Positions 11,641 through 23,019 of a stretch of 64,000 nt of DNA are shown here, piece by piece; position 1 is the first letter of the stretch, and each line of letters starts with the position of its first letter. The notes beneath the pieces are model-generated. The model did not search any database. It was not told the origin of the DNA and was given only the letters and a program-made list of their open reading frames with translations. A program made the position numbers and the translations under genes. The DNA lies in NCBI RefSeq assembly GCF_002079055.1, contig NC_018044.1, positions 1 to 64,000 of the forward strand. The letters run 5' to 3'. This DNA comes from Saccharomyces paradoxus (Eukaryota; Ascomycota; Saccharomycetes; Saccharomycetales; Saccharomycetaceae).

Positions 11641-11712
11641 GTCCTTATAGCTTATCGGTTAAAGCATCTCACTGTTAATGAGAATAGATGGGTTCAATTC
11701 CTATTGAGGACG
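11641..11712 (+). tRNA. tN(GUU): tRNA-Asn (GUU)
   Basis: Acceptor GTCCTTA with TGAGGAC; anticodon stem TCTCA/TGAGA with GTT; T-arm ATGGGTTCAATTCCTAT. Confidence 0.96.
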
Positions 11713-11766
11713 ATAATATATATAATATTTTATAATTTATATATTATATATATATATAAAATAATA

Positions 11767-11842
11767 TCTCCTTTCGGTGTTCCGGTTCCCGTCCCGGGAC
11801 CCCATAACCCTTCCTTGTGAGGTTATTTATAAGGTGTTCACT
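11767..11842. repeat. GC cluster with TATTTATAAGGTGTTCAC tail
   Basis: A CGGTGTTCCGGTTCCC hairpin arm followed by CATAACCC/GGTTAT pairing and the tail TTTATAAGGTGTTCACT. The tail recurs at 21169-21183 and, reversed, at 53680-53700, marking a separate cluster family. Confidence 0.8.
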
Positions 11843-12198
11843 AAATATGTATTAATAATAATAAATAAATTATTATTAATTATTTTTATAAATTTATTCT
11901 AATAATTAATATTAATATTAATTGTTAAAGTTATAATAAATATTATATTTATTGAGATATATTAATTTTATATTCTTCATTATATATAATTATTAATAAT
12001 TTAATATACTTTATAGTTATATTTTTTATAGAAAGAATTATATATTAAAAAAAATGATTATTATTTATATTATAAATATTATTATTATTAAATATTTATA
12101 AATATTTAAATGATATATAAAAAAGAGTATATAATAATAATTATCAATATTATATTATATTATATATAATAAATATATTTATATATATTAATTAATTA

Positions 12199-12250
12199 AT
12201 TTAATTTAATTTAATTTAATTTAATTTAATTTAATTTAATTTAATTTAAT
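12199..12250. repeat. Tandem pentanucleotide repeat TTAAT
   Basis: About ten head-to-tail TTAAT units. Confidence 0.9.
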
Positions 12251-12317
12251 AAGTTTCTACATTTTATATTATTTTATAATATTTGGATAAGGTATAGTGA
12301 AGTAGTTATATATTTAC

Positions 12318-12352
12318 TATTCCTTCGGGGTCTCCTCTTGAGGTGGGTACTA
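12318..12352. repeat. Small GC cluster
   Basis: CTTCGGGGTCTCCTC followed by TTGAGGTGGG; a short fold-back island. Confidence 0.65.
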
Positions 12353-12911
12353 TTAAATATATTATAAATTTATATTAATAAAATAAATAGATATATATAA
12401 ATTATAATTATTATGAGAAATTATTTATAATTTATCATAATAAATAGTGTAAGATACCTTATTTATATTTATATATTTATAAATAATATTATTAAATTTA
12501 AATTAATTGTAATCTTTATAAAATTTTTATTATAATATTAAATATTATAATGATATATATATATATATTTAACATTATTAAATATTATTAAGTATATAAT
12601 TAAATAATGTTGATATAAATTTTATTTAATTAACAGATATATTAATATTTTTAATTAATTAATTAATTAATTAATAATATCTTTTCATATATATATATAT
12701 TAATTTTAATTATATAATTATCTTTTTTATAATCATAAATATATTATATATTTATTTTATAAAATTAATTATAACAAAGAGTTTTTATAATTTTATTTAA
12801 AATTATTGTTTATAATTATTGTATTAGTTATTATATTATAAATTATTAAAAAGTATATTATTAATATTTTTATAGTATCCCACTTTATTAAATAGAAATA
12901 AACATCTTTAT

Positions 12912-12957
12912 TTTATTATATTATATTATATTATATTATATTATATTATATTATATT
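12912..12957. repeat. Tandem pentanucleotide repeat ATTAT
   Basis: About nine units of ATTAT/TTATA in phase. Confidence 0.9.
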
Positions 12958-12977
12958 TATAAAGGTGTTAGCATCTA

Positions 12978-13008
<31 letters not shown>

Positions 13009-13011
13009 AAT

Positions 13012-13056
13012 TTAGGGGTTATGGGTTTGGTTTGAGGGATCGGGACCCCAAAAGGA
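13012..13056. repeat. GC cluster abutting tRNA-Met
   Basis: GGGGTTATGGGTTTGG followed by GATCGGGACCCC. It ends directly at the first base of tRNA-Met. Confidence 0.75.
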
Positions 13057-13130
13057 GCTTGTATAGTTTAATTGGTTAAAACATTTGTCTCATAAATAAA
13101 TAATGTAAGGTTCAATTCCTTCTACAAGTA
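13057..13130 (+). tRNA. tM(CAU): tRNA-Met (CAU), elongator
   Basis: Acceptor GCTTGTA with TACAAGT (G-U first pair), anticodon CAT, T-arm AAGGTTCAATTCCTT. The initiator is the separate gene at 60967. Last of the sixteen-tRNA cluster before COX2. Confidence 0.95.
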
Positions 13131-13314
13131 TAATGATTATAATAATTTATATATATATATTAATAATATTAATAAATAATTATATATTAATCTTAAAAAT
13201 ATAAAATATATATAATATTTAAATATTAATTAATTAATAAATAATAAAAAACATATAATGTATATTTACCTATAATATATTAATTAAATAAATATATATT
13301 CTATATAATTAATT

Positions 13315-13360
13315 AACTCCTATCGGGGTTCCGGTTCCCGTAACCGGGCCCCGGAACTAA
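13315..13360. repeat. GC cluster
   Basis: Same family as 8713 and 11323. Confidence 0.9.
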
Positions 13361-13781
13361 ATAAATAAATGTAGATAATTTAATTTTTAAATTATATATT
13401 ATGTTAATAATATAAATAATAATCTTTCTAAATAGTATAAATAAAAATTAATAATATATTATATATATATTATTAATAAATAATAATAAAAAAGTATAAT
13501 AAATGATATATTATAATAATAATAATAATTATATTTATAATTTTATATATTTATATATATATATAAATTATATATATTATATATTATATATAATAAATAG
13601 ATAAGTATATAAATAAATATTAATTAATTAATTAATATATGATATTAATATTATTAAGAAAAGAGATATATTATGATTAATAATATTATATAAATAATAT
13701 AGATTCAATAATATATAATAAAATAGTTAAAATTTTAAATTATATATAAAAATTAATAAGTATTAATAATATTATATTTTA

Positions 13782-13836
13782 TCCCATGGGATCAATCTGG
13801 TGTATATGAACAATCGGATTGGCGCCCGCGGGGGTT
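13782..13836. repeat. GC cluster of the GTTCAC-loop family
   Basis: CCCATGGGATCAATCTGG, a GTGTATATGAACA loop, then TCGGATTGGCGCCCGCGG. The stem arms around the loop are partly decayed compared with 18641. Confidence 0.8.
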
Positions 13837-13939
13837 ATATTTATATTAATATTAATATTAATATTTATATTAATATTAATAAAAGTAGTATTAACATATT
13901 ATAAATAGACAAAAAAGTCTAAAGGTTAAGATTTATTAA

Positions 13940-14695
13940 ATGTTAGATTTATTAAGATTACAATTAACAACATTCATTATGAATGATGTACCAACACCTT
14001 ATGCATGTTATTTTCAGGATTCAGCAACACCAAATCAAGAAGGTATTTTAGAATTACATGATAATATTATGTTTTATTTATTAGTTATTTTAGGTTTAGT
14101 ATCTTGAATGTTATATACAATTGTTATAACATATTCAAAAAATCCTATTGCATATAAATATATTAAACATGGACAAACTATTGAAGTTATTTGAACAATT
14201 TTTCCAGCTGTAATTTTATTAATTATTGCTTTTCCTTCATTTATTTTATTATATTTATGTGATGAAGTTATTTCACCAGCTATAACTATTAAAGCTATTG
14301 GATATCAATGATATTGAAAATATGAATATTCAGATTTTATTAATGATAGTGGTGAAACTGTTGAATTTGAATCATATGTTATCCCTGATGAATTATTAGA
14401 AGAAGGACAATTAAGATTATTAGATACTGATACTTCTATAGTTGTACCTGTAGATACACATATTAGATTTGTTGTAACAGCTGCTGATGTTATTCATGAT
14501 TTCGCTATCCCAAGTTTAGGTATTAAAGTTGATGCTACTCCTGGTAGATTAAATCAAGTTTCTGCTTTAATTCAAAGAGAAGGTGTTTTCTATGGGGCAT
14601 GCAGTGAATTGTGCGGGCTGGGACATGCCAACATACCAATTAAAATTGAAGCAGTATCATTACCTAAATTTTTGGAATGATTAAATGAACAATAA
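13940..14695 (+). CDS. COX2: Cytochrome c oxidase subunit 2
   Basis: Mitochondrial inner-membrane subunit of complex IV that takes electrons from cytochrome c through the binuclear CuA centre. 251 residues, equal to S. cerevisiae Cox2. The N-terminus [12 protein letters not shown] resembles the cleaved leader of yeast Cox2. Two membrane helices follow (about residues 40-62 and 82-105), then the soluble domain with the aromatic run GYQWYWKYEY and the CuA motif in the last 35 residues (ACSELCG, then GHAN). The residue between CG and GH is encoded by CTG. With CTN read as threonine this gives the expected CGTGH, which is direct evidence for the yeast mitochondrial code. Several tryptophans are TGA. 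The last 19 bases overlap the start of the endonuclease ORF. Very secure. Confidence 0.99.
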
Positions 14696-16089
14696 TTAAT
14701 ATAAATTTGTTATTAATGTTTTTAATAATTATTAATAATTTAATTTTTAAAAATACTAATAATAATAATAATTATAATAATATTCTTAAATATAATATAA
14801 ATATAGAATTATATTCTATTCAATCACCTTATATTAAAAATATAAATGTTATTAAAAGAGGATATCATACTTCTTTAAATAATAATTTAATTATTGTTCA
14901 AAAAAATAATAATAATAAGAATAATTTAGAAATAGATAATTTTTATAAATGATTAGTAGGATTTACTGATGGAGATGGTAGTTTTTATATTAAATTAAAT
15001 AATAAAAAATATTTAAGATTTTTTTATGGTTTTAGAATACATATTGATGATAAAGTATGTTTAGAAAAGATTAGAAATATATTAAATATACCTTCTAATT
15101 TTGAAGAACTACTTAAAACAATTATATTAGTAAATTCACAAAAAAAATGATTATTTTCTAATATTATAACTATTTTTGATAAATATCCTTGTATAACTAT
15201 AAAATATTATAGCTATTATAAATGAAAAAAAGCTATAATTGATAATTTAAATGGTATAACTTATAATAATAATGATGTATTAAATATTCAAAATACAATT
15301 AATAATTATGAAGTTATACCTAATTTAAAAATTCCATATGATAAAATAAATGATTATTGAATTTTAGGTTTTATAGAAGCTGAAGGTTCATTTGAAGTAA
15401 TTAAAACTCGTAATATTTGTAGTTTTAATATTTCACAACATCAACGTAGTATTGAAACATTAAAAGCAATTAAATCTTATATTTTAACTAATTGAAAACC
15501 TATTGATAATACTCCATTAATAATTAAAAATCAATTATTAAAAGATTGAGATTCATCTATTAAATTAACTAAACCTGATAAAAATGGAGTTATTAAGTTA
15601 GATTTCTATAGAATAGATTTTTTATATTATGTTATTATTCCTAAATTTAATAATATAAATTGATATAGTATTAAATATAATAGCTATATAAATTGACAAT
15701 CTATAGTTAATATTTATATAAAAGGTTTACATAAAATTAATAATAAGGATATTATAAATTATATTGAACATATTAAAAATTTAAATAAAAAAGGTACTAA
15801 TAAAATTAATTATAATATTGAATTATATAATAATATTATTAATAATAATAAACCATTATATAATAAAAATTATACATATAGACTTAATAGTATTATTCAT
15901 AGTAAAAATAATATTACAGGTGTAGGAGTATTTGTATATGATTTAAATAATACATTAATTATAACATTTACAGGACATGTACCTGCCAGTTTACATTTTA
16001 ATTGTTCTAAACATGAAATCGCTAAATATATTAAAAATGGTAATGTATTTATAAATAAATATATCTTAAAAAATATTTTATTAGATTAA
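14677..16089 (+). CDS. LAGLIDADG homing endonuclease overlapping COX2 (F-SceIII / ORF1 type)
   Basis: Free-standing double-motif LAGLIDADG protein of 470 residues. Motif 1 is LVGFTDGDG (about residues 94-102) and motif 2 is ILGFIEAEG (about 229-237); both keep the acidic residue. The C-terminal part ([12 protein letters not shown]... then a short helix-turn-helix-like end) resembles the DNA-binding tails of such enzymes. The ATG at 14677 is the first after an in-frame stop and lies inside the last codons of COX2 in another frame, so translation may be coupled to, or reached by frameshift from, COX2. All TGA codons are read as Trp and no stop breaks the frame, so it looks whole. A dodecamer processing site at 16235 places it on the COX2 transcript. 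S. cerevisiae has a related ORF at this place, broken in the reference strain as I recall. Family certain; activity unknown. Confidence 0.92.
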
Positions 16090-16234
16090 TTAATTAATTA
16101 ATTAATTAATTATTATCTCTACCCCACTTTTTTTTTATATAAATTATATATATAAATTATTATTCTTTTATTATAAATTATATAAAAATTATTTAATAAT
16201 AGAATAATTCTTCATGGCTATTGCCAAAACTTTT

Positions 16235-16246
16235 AATAATATTCTT
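16235..16246 (+). terminator. 3' processing dodecamer of the COX2/endonuclease transcript
   Basis: Exact AATAATATTCTT, the yeast mitochondrial mRNA 3' end signal, 146 bases after the endonuclease stop. None lies between COX2 and that ORF, so both should share one mRNA. Confidence 0.9.
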
Positions 16247-16266
16247 TTATTCTTTATTATTTATAT

Positions 16267-16351
16267 AACGAGGGGTTCGGTCACCCCTCCCGTTAGGGAG
16301 GGGGTCCCTCACTCCTTCGGCGTCCATCCTCTCAAAAGGCGGGCCGGACTA
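16267..16351. repeat. Double GC cluster
   Basis: GAGGGGTTCGGTCACCCCTC, a GTTAGGGAGGGGGTCC arm, then CTTCGGCGTCCATCC and AAAGGCGGGCCGGAC. Confidence 0.88.
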
Positions 16352-16749
16352 TATATTTATATTTATAAAAATTTATATATATATATATTTTTTTTTATAG
16401 TAATATTTATTTGAAATAAATAATGATTAATTTATAAAATATATATTTATTAATTAATTTATGTATATAATTTTTAAAGGAATAAAGTATTTCTTCTATT
16501 TATTAATCATAAATCCTAAATTATTATTATAAATAATTATTTACTTTATGAAAGAATAATTTATACTACTATAGGGTCACTATTGAGACAAAGACTATTA
16601 TTTTTTTTAATAATATTAATAAAACTTATATAATTATTATTTTATTATAATTTATATATATAAAATATATATATATATTTATTATTATTTATTATTATAT
16701 AATATATTATTATATATTTATATATTATTTTAATATTTATATTTATAGA

Positions 16750-16796
16750 TGGGGGTCCCAATTATTATCGATAATAATAATTTATTATGGGACCCA
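16750..16796 (-). repeat. ori/rep cluster-A remnant
   Basis: GGGGGTCCCAATTATTATCG paired with TAATAATTTATTATGGGACC. Only the cluster-A hairpin survives; no promoter or C cluster is seen nearby. Orientation is that of a minus-strand ori. Confidence 0.75.
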
Positions 16797-17068
16797 AATA
16801 TCTTATTGTTAATCATTTATATATTATATATCTTCTTATTAATTATTTATTATATTATTTATATTATTGATTTCTAATAAATATAAATAATCATTATTCA
16901 GACTATTTATTATTATTATTATTTATAATAATATAAATAAAATATTATTCTTATAAAAAAAAAAGTATATATTAATTTTATAATATTTTTATATATTTTA
17001 AATCATTGTGATTAGTATTAATTAAGAGTATAATAATTATTATTATTTTTAATTTATTATAATAATAA

Positions 17069-17120
17069 CAATAGGGTTTAATATTATCTGTGAACAACTG
17101 ATAATGTTGAACCCGTATTA
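17069..17120 (-). repeat. Low-GC hairpin beside ori region
   Basis: CAATAGGGTTTAATATTATC and GATAATGTTGAACCCGTATT are near-complementary arms around a GTGAACAAC-type loop. Reverse-oriented relative to the copies at 35609 and 37129. Confidence 0.7.
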
Positions 17121-17248
17121 TATTATTTATATATTTATATAATTATTATAAATATTTTTATATTATTATTATATTTTATATTAATAATATATATGTATTA
17201 TTTATATATTTTATTTAATATATATTTATTCATATTTTATATTATAAG

Positions 17249-17292
17249 TGGATTCCTATTATTATCGATAATAATAATTATTTATGGGACCC
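17249..17292 (-). repeat. Decayed ori/rep cluster-A remnant
   Basis: TGGATTCCTATTATTATCG with AATTATTTATGGGACCC; the first arm has lost its GGGTCCC match. Confidence 0.6.
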
Positions 17293-18081
17293 TAATATCT
17301 TCTTATTTATAACTTATTATATTATTTATTCCTCCCCATATTTTTAATAATAATAAAAAATAATAAATATTAATATTATATAATATTATCCATATTAATA
17401 AATTTTATTATTTGTGATATATTAAAATATAATATAGAATATATATTACTTCTCCTAGTGTTTTTAATATATCTATTTATTAATTAATTAATTAATTTAC
17501 TCACAATTAAATTTAAATTAAAATTAAAATTAAAATTAAATTAGGCATCAACCCTATTGTTCACTAGGTAATTAATATTGATCTTTATAAAATTAATAAG
17601 TAGGGTAATAAATCATAAATTATTATTAATAACTATAATAAATTACTAGTTAGTATCGATACTAATAAATATACATTTATATATAATATAGATGTTTATT
17701 TTTACTAATAAAAGGTTTTTATATTCATTATAAATAAAATGTATATATAAATATATATAAAGAATATTTTAATAATTATAATTATATTATAATATATATT
17801 TTTTAATAAATAAATAAATAAATAAATAAATATTTTAATATTATAACTTTTTATAATAATAAAAAAAATAATAAAAATGATAATTTCTTATTATTTATAT
17901 ATATATATATTTTATAATTATATATATATATATATTTATGAATTAATATCTTATATTTTTATTTATTAAGATGTAAAGACCCCTTATTAATTAATATGCT
18001 TTTATATAATTTATTCATTTACATTTATATTTATTTTATTATATTAAATAATAATAATAATAATAAATCCTTCGCTATTAA

Positions 18082-18142
18082 TATTAAATATTAAATATAA
18101 AATATTAAATATTAAATATTAAATATTAAATATTAAATATTA
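18082..18142. repeat. 8-bp tandem repeat ATTAAATA
   Basis: About seven units of TTAAATAT in phase. A TTCGCTATT flank and the GGCCGCTATT at 18153 frame it. Confidence 0.85.
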
Positions 18143-18362
18143 ATATGAATATTGGCCGCTATTAAATTCAATTATTTATCGGATAATATAATATAATATA
18201 ATATAATATAATGTTGATTCTAATTAATATAATAACAAAGATTATAATTTTATTTTTTATTTAATAATTTTATTTATATAAATATTATATTAATAATATA
18301 TAAATATTATTATATATATTTTATATACTTTATTATTATATTTATTAATATATTATTATAAT

Positions 18363-18410
18363 GGTGAGGGTCCCAATTATTATTGAAAATAATAATTATT
18401 AATGGGACCC
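18363..18410 (-). repeat. ori/rep cluster-A remnant
   Basis: GGTGAGGGTCCCAATTATTA with TTATTAATGGGACCC, followed by the TTCTTCTTGTT flank seen in full oris. Confidence 0.72.
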
Positions 18411-18640
18411 AAATTTCTTCTTGTTCTTATTTATTATATTATTTATTTGATTATTATTTATTTTTATATTTTAGTTTTTTGTTAAAATTATATTTATAAT
18501 TTTATTTTATTAATTAAAATTTATATAATATAATATAATATATATATATGAATAATAAAATTGATAACTAATTGTGATAAAATTTATATTATACTCCAAT
18601 TATTTTATTTATATATAAAAATATATATAAATATATATAT

Positions 18641-18695
18641 CTTCCCCCCCCGTGGGACCAAACCGGTGAACAACCGGTTTGGCGCCCGCGGGGGT
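18641..18695 (-). repeat. GC cluster of the GTTCAC-loop family
   Basis: Perfect stem AAACCGG/CCGGTTT around TGAACAA, flanked by CCCCGTGGGACC and GGCGCCCGCGGGGG. It is the reverse-oriented form of the clusters at 36728 and 37637. Confidence 0.9.
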
Positions 18696-19094
18696 ATTAT
18701 TATCTTTTTATAATACTTTTTTATAATATTTATAAATATTTATAAAAAAAAAAAAAATTAAGTATTTCTATTTCCTTATTTATTAATCATAAATCATAAA
18801 TAATTATTAATAATTAATAATTTAGATGATAAATTATTCACTCCTTCGATATATAATCCTTCCCTCACGGGAACCGAACTAATATTATATTACATGATTA
18901 TATTATTAATAAAATAATATTACTTCTATTTATAATAGAAATTATTCACTTATTATATTTTATTTTATATTTGATAATATCATAATATAATATAACATAA
19001 TATAACATAATATATAATATTATAATAAGACTATTTATTTTATTATATTATATATAATAATTTTATTTATTAATTATATATAGAATAATATAAT

Positions 19095-19136
19095 TAAATA
19101 TTATCTGTTAAAATTGATAATGTTTAACCTGTATTA
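19095..19136 (-). repeat. Decayed low-GC hairpin
   Basis: AAATATTATCTGTTAAAATTG followed by GATAATGTTTAACCTGTATT; the arms still match in part. Confidence 0.5.
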
Positions 19137-19381
19137 ATTATATTATTAATAAAATATTTATGAAATATTTATAAAATTTATATTTATTTATTATATTATA
19201 GGATATCAATATTAATATTAATATTATTCGATGAATAATATAATACAATTAAGTTGAATTGGGGTATTTTATTATTATTATTATTATTAATTTTTAAGTA
19301 TAAATTATTATAATAATGGAATTATTATATATTTATATATATTTTATATATATATATTTATTTATATTTTATATTTTATAA

Positions 19382-19426
19382 TGGGTCCCAATTATTATTT
19401 TTGATAATTATTTATTTAAGGGACCC
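19382..19426 (-). repeat. ori/rep cluster-A remnant
   Basis: TGGGTCCCAATTATTATTTT with TTATTTAAGGGACCC, then the ATCTTCTTGTTTA flank. Confidence 0.7.
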
Positions 19427-19665
19427 AAATATCTTCTTGTTTACAATTTATTATATTCTTTATCTCATTTATTTAATATTTTTATATTATTATAAATAAT
19501 TTTATTCTTTATAATTAATTTATATTACTTTTTATATATTTTTTATATACATTTTATTTATCCTCATAATTAATTAATTTAATTATGGGGGGAGTTATAT
19601 TATATTATTAATATAATAATTATATTTAATATATTATTATTAATTATTTATATTTTATATTTAAT

Positions 19666-19959
19666 GGTGGGGGTCCCAATTATTATTTTTAATAATAATT
19701 TATTATGGGACCCGGATTTCTTCTTGTTCTTATTTATTATTTTTATTATTTGGTTTTTATTTAATATTATAATTTATTTTATACAATTTATTATATTGTT
19801 TATACTTTTTATTATATTATATAATTTATTATATTATTATAATAATTTTAATTGATTATATTATTAAATATTAACTAATGTATGCTCTATATAAATTATA
19901 CAGTTAAGTTTCTAATCACCCACCCCCTCCCCCTATAAAATTTAATTTATTACTTATAT
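19666..19959 (-). other. ori/rep replication origin (minus orientation)
   Basis: On the + strand it begins with cluster A (GGGGGTCCCAATTATTATTT ... TTATTATGGGACCCGG) and the TTCTTCTTGTT flank, continues as about 200 AT-rich bases, and ends with cluster C (CACCCACCCCCTCCCCC) and TACTTATAT, the reverse complement of the promoter ATATAAGTA. This is the S. cerevisiae ori/rep layout. Between promoter and C cluster is a spacer (reading ATAAATTAAATTTTATA on the minus strand) not found in the element at 48111, so its RNA-primed activity is doubtful. It is about 290 bp and nearly identical in plan to 22156. Confidence 0.88.
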
Positions 19960-20750
19960 ATTAACAAATAAAAATAATATTATTAAAAAATATATTAAAT
20001 ATATATATAATATATATCTTTTTATATATAATTAATATATAATATATTACTTTATTTATAATTTTTATAAACTTAATATCCTTTATTATATAATATAAAT
20101 AATACGATTATATTATATTATTTATAAAATTTATTTAATAGAAAATTAATAAACTATTAAATATTATAAAAAATATATTTCTAAAAATAATAATAATAAA
20201 TAATATTCATATTTTTATAAAATTAAAATATTTATAAATAAAAAATCTTTAATTATTAATTATAATTTAATAATAATAATAATAATAATAAAGAGTTTAA
20301 TATATATATTATGATAAAATATAAATGTATAAAAAATAAATAATATAATATCAATAAAATAATATTTATTAAATGTTTTTATATTTATATTTATATAAAA
20401 ATAGATAAAATATCTTCCATAATTATTTTCAATAATAATTATTTATAAAATTTATCTAATATATTATTATTTATCAATTATTATAATATTAATTAAATTT
20501 ATGATATGTTAAATATTTAATATATTTTTATACTTTATAGATAGATATATATTAATATTATTTATATATTTTTTTTATATTATTATTATTTTATAAAATT
20601 TATATATATATATATTATAAATAAATAAATATATCATGTAATTGAATTGAATTAGGTATCGGTAAATAATTGGATTGGTATTAGTCCATAATAATATTAA
20701 ATAAATACTAATAAAGATAAATTAAATATATATATATAATATATTAATTA

Positions 20751-20759
20751 TTATAAGTA
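20751..20759 (+). promoter_or_regulatory. Orphan promoter-like site TTATAAGTA
   Basis: Variant nonanucleotide with no gene within 2.6 kb downstream. Either cryptic or a relic of a moved gene. Confidence 0.3.
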
Positions 20760-20889
20760 TAAATAAATATATATATTAATTTATATTATATATATTATTA
20801 AAATAATAAGAATATTATAATATTAAAATAAATATCTATATAATGTATGAATTAAGAATAATATTAATTTTTTTATTAATAATTATATA

Positions 20890-20941
20890 CAATAGGATTA
20901 AACATTGCCAGTGAATAACGGGTAATGTTTAATACGTATTA
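20890..20941 (-). repeat. Low-GC hairpin beside ori region
   Basis: CAATAGGATTAAACATTGCC and GGTAATGTTTAATACGTATT around GTGAATAAC. Confidence 0.75.
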
Positions 20942-20994
20942 TATTATATTATATTATATAATTAATTGATAATAATATTATTTTTTATCTATGA

Positions 20995-21023
<29 letters not shown>

Positions 21024-21025
<2 letters not shown>

Positions 21026-21066
21026 CTCCTATCGGGGTTCCGGTTCCCGTAACCGGGCCCCGGAAC

Positions 21067-21068
<2 letters not shown>
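21024..21068. repeat. GC cluster in an AAAT repeat
   Basis: Same family as 8713 (TATCGGGGTTCC ... CCCCGGAACTA), inserted within a run of AAAT units that continues on both sides (20996-21106). This shows the target preference for simple AT sequence. Confidence 0.9.
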
Positions 21069-21106
<38 letters not shown>

Positions 21107-21108
21107 AA

Positions 21109-21158
21109 TGAGGGGTTCGGTCACCCCCTCCCTCATGGGGAGGGAGTCCCTCATTTCT
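21109..21158. repeat. GC cluster
   Basis: ATGAGGGGTTCGGTCACCCC, then CCTCATGGGGAGGGAGTCCC. Same family as the first half of the 4511 cluster; the TTTATAAGGTGTTCA tail follows at 21169. Confidence 0.88.
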
Positions 21159-21888
21159 TTCATATCTTTATAAGGTGTTCATTAAATAAATTATAAACTT
21201 TATTAAATATATTTAATATATAATTATTATATTCAAGGTTATGATTTTTATTTTAGTCTTAATATTATTAAATATTAATTATAATATTAAATTTATACTT
21301 TTTATTTATTAATAATAAATAATCATTAATAATAATATTATATTAATATATTATTATTATATAATATATTTATTAGAAGGTTAGATTATATATTATTTTA
21401 ATATTTTATCTATAATTATAATTAGGTATTTTATATTTATAATCTTAATTATATTATTATTAATAAAATATTATAATTATTAATAGAATATAAATATTTA
21501 ATCCTTGTAGATCCAATATATAACAGGATTGAATTAATATTAATTATGGAAGATTTATTTATTTATTTTTTTTTATTATTATTATTATTTATAATTCTTA
21601 TTTATTTATTAAAATATTAATAATATTTTATATGTATTTATTTATATATATATATTTTATATATTATTATTATTAATAAAATATTAATAATAAAATTAAT
21701 ATTTTATTTTTATGTAAATATATATGATTTTTATTATTAAATATATATATAAAGTAATAAGATTATTATATTAACTATAAAAAGTATATATATATTAAAA
21801 TTATTATAAAATTTATATAATTTTTATTTATAAAGAGGTAAATAAATTTATTAAGAATAAAATATATAAAAGAGTTATAGAGTTATAA

Positions 21889-21938
21889 ACAATAGGTTAA
21901 CATTACCCATAAACTATGGATAATGTTATCCGTATTAC
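21889..21938 (-). repeat. Low-GC hairpin beside ori region
   Basis: CAATAGGTTAACATTACCC and GGATAATGTTATCCGTATT around a shortened ATAAACTAT loop. Confidence 0.72.
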
Positions 21939-22155
21939 ATATATATAATTATACATCTAATGAATATTATTTATATAAAAATATTAAAAACATTATTATT
22001 TATATAAAATAATCATAAAAATTTATATAAAATATATATTAATAAAATATTTATAATTATTAATTAATATTTATTATTTATTATTATTATTATTTATAAT
22101 ATAAAAATTATTATTTATATATATATATTTATTTATATTTTTATTTTAATTAAAT

Positions 22156-22448
22156 GGTGGGGGTCCCAATTATTATTTTCAATAATAATTTATTATGGGA
22201 CCCGGATATCTTCTTGTTTATCATTTATTATTTTATAAATTTAGCTTTATTTCTTATTTATAATTTATTTATATTCAATTTATTATATTGTTAATACATT
22301 ATTTATATTATATAATTAATTATTTTATAATTATTATATATTTATTATATTATTAAATTTTATTTTATGTATGCTTTATATATATTATTCAGTTTAGTTT
22401 CTAATCACCCACCCCCTCCCCCTATAAAACTTAATTTATTACTTATAT
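22156..22448 (-). other. ori/rep replication origin (minus orientation)
   Basis: Cluster A GGGGGTCCCAATTATTATTT with TTATTATGGGACCCGG and TATCTTCTTGTTTA, about 200 AT-rich bases including ATGCTTTATATATATTA, then the C cluster (CACCCACCCCCTCCCCC), a spacer, and TACTTATAT (promoter on minus). Same plan and spacer as 19666. The pair may come from duplication. Confidence 0.88.
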
Positions 22449-23010
22449 ATTAAATACTAAAAAATATAACTATATTATTTTTTAATATATTTATATAATA
22501 TATATAACATATATATATTAATTAATTAATTAATTAATTATAAAAAAAAATAGAATATTTTATATTAAATATTATTAATCAATATTTATATAATATTAAT
22601 AATAATAATAAATTTATCGAAATAGGATGCAATTAATTCAATTCAGTTATTCATATACATTGGATTAGTCCTATGATAGGTAATTATTTACATATATAAG
22701 ATAAATATTATTAAATATATTATGAACAATTATATTAATAAATTAAAAAATATATCATTTAAATATAAATTAATATGACTTTTTTATTTTATTAAGAATA
22801 ATAAATTATATAATAGATATAATAAACTATGTAAATAATATATATATATATAAAAAATATATATATAAAAGTATATATATATATATAATGAAGGGTTTAA
22901 TAATATTATATATAATTTAAATATAGGAATAAATATTTAATAATATATTAATAAAATATATTATATTTGTAATTAATAAAATTATGGTTAATATTAAATA
23001 ATAAGTATTG

Positions 23011-23019
23011 ATATAAGTA
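23011..23019 (+). promoter_or_regulatory. COX1 promoter ATATAAGTA
   Basis: Exact nonanucleotide 391 bases before the COX1 ATG, in the right orientation. It gives a leader length like that of S. cerevisiae COX1. ATP8 and ATP6 downstream have no promoter of their own that I can see, so all three probably share this start. Confidence 0.85.

Larger units (their letters stand above)
11713..13056. other. Gene-free stretch tRNA-Asn to tRNA-Met
   Basis: AT-rich, with GC clusters at 11767-11842, 12318-12352 and 13012-13056 and pentanucleotide repeats at 12199-12250 (TTAAT) and 12912-12957 (ATTAT). No coding frame is credible. Confidence 0.65.
13131..13939. other. COX2 upstream region
   Basis: Contains GC clusters at 13315-13360 and 13782-13836 in AT-rich sequence. 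The last 75 bases, including ATTAACATATTATAAATAG, should be the COX2 5' leader. I saw no exact promoter nonanucleotide. Confidence 0.6.

Noticed and set aside
16214-16414. 66-codon frame covering a GC cluster
   Set aside because: It includes the 3' dodecamer and a double GC cluster; no conservation signal, only repeat sequence.
19664-19855. 63-codon frame beginning MVGVPIIIF
   Set aside because: It is the ori cluster-A hairpin and its AT-rich flank; the same text appears in the minus-strand frame at 36486, showing it comes from the repeat.
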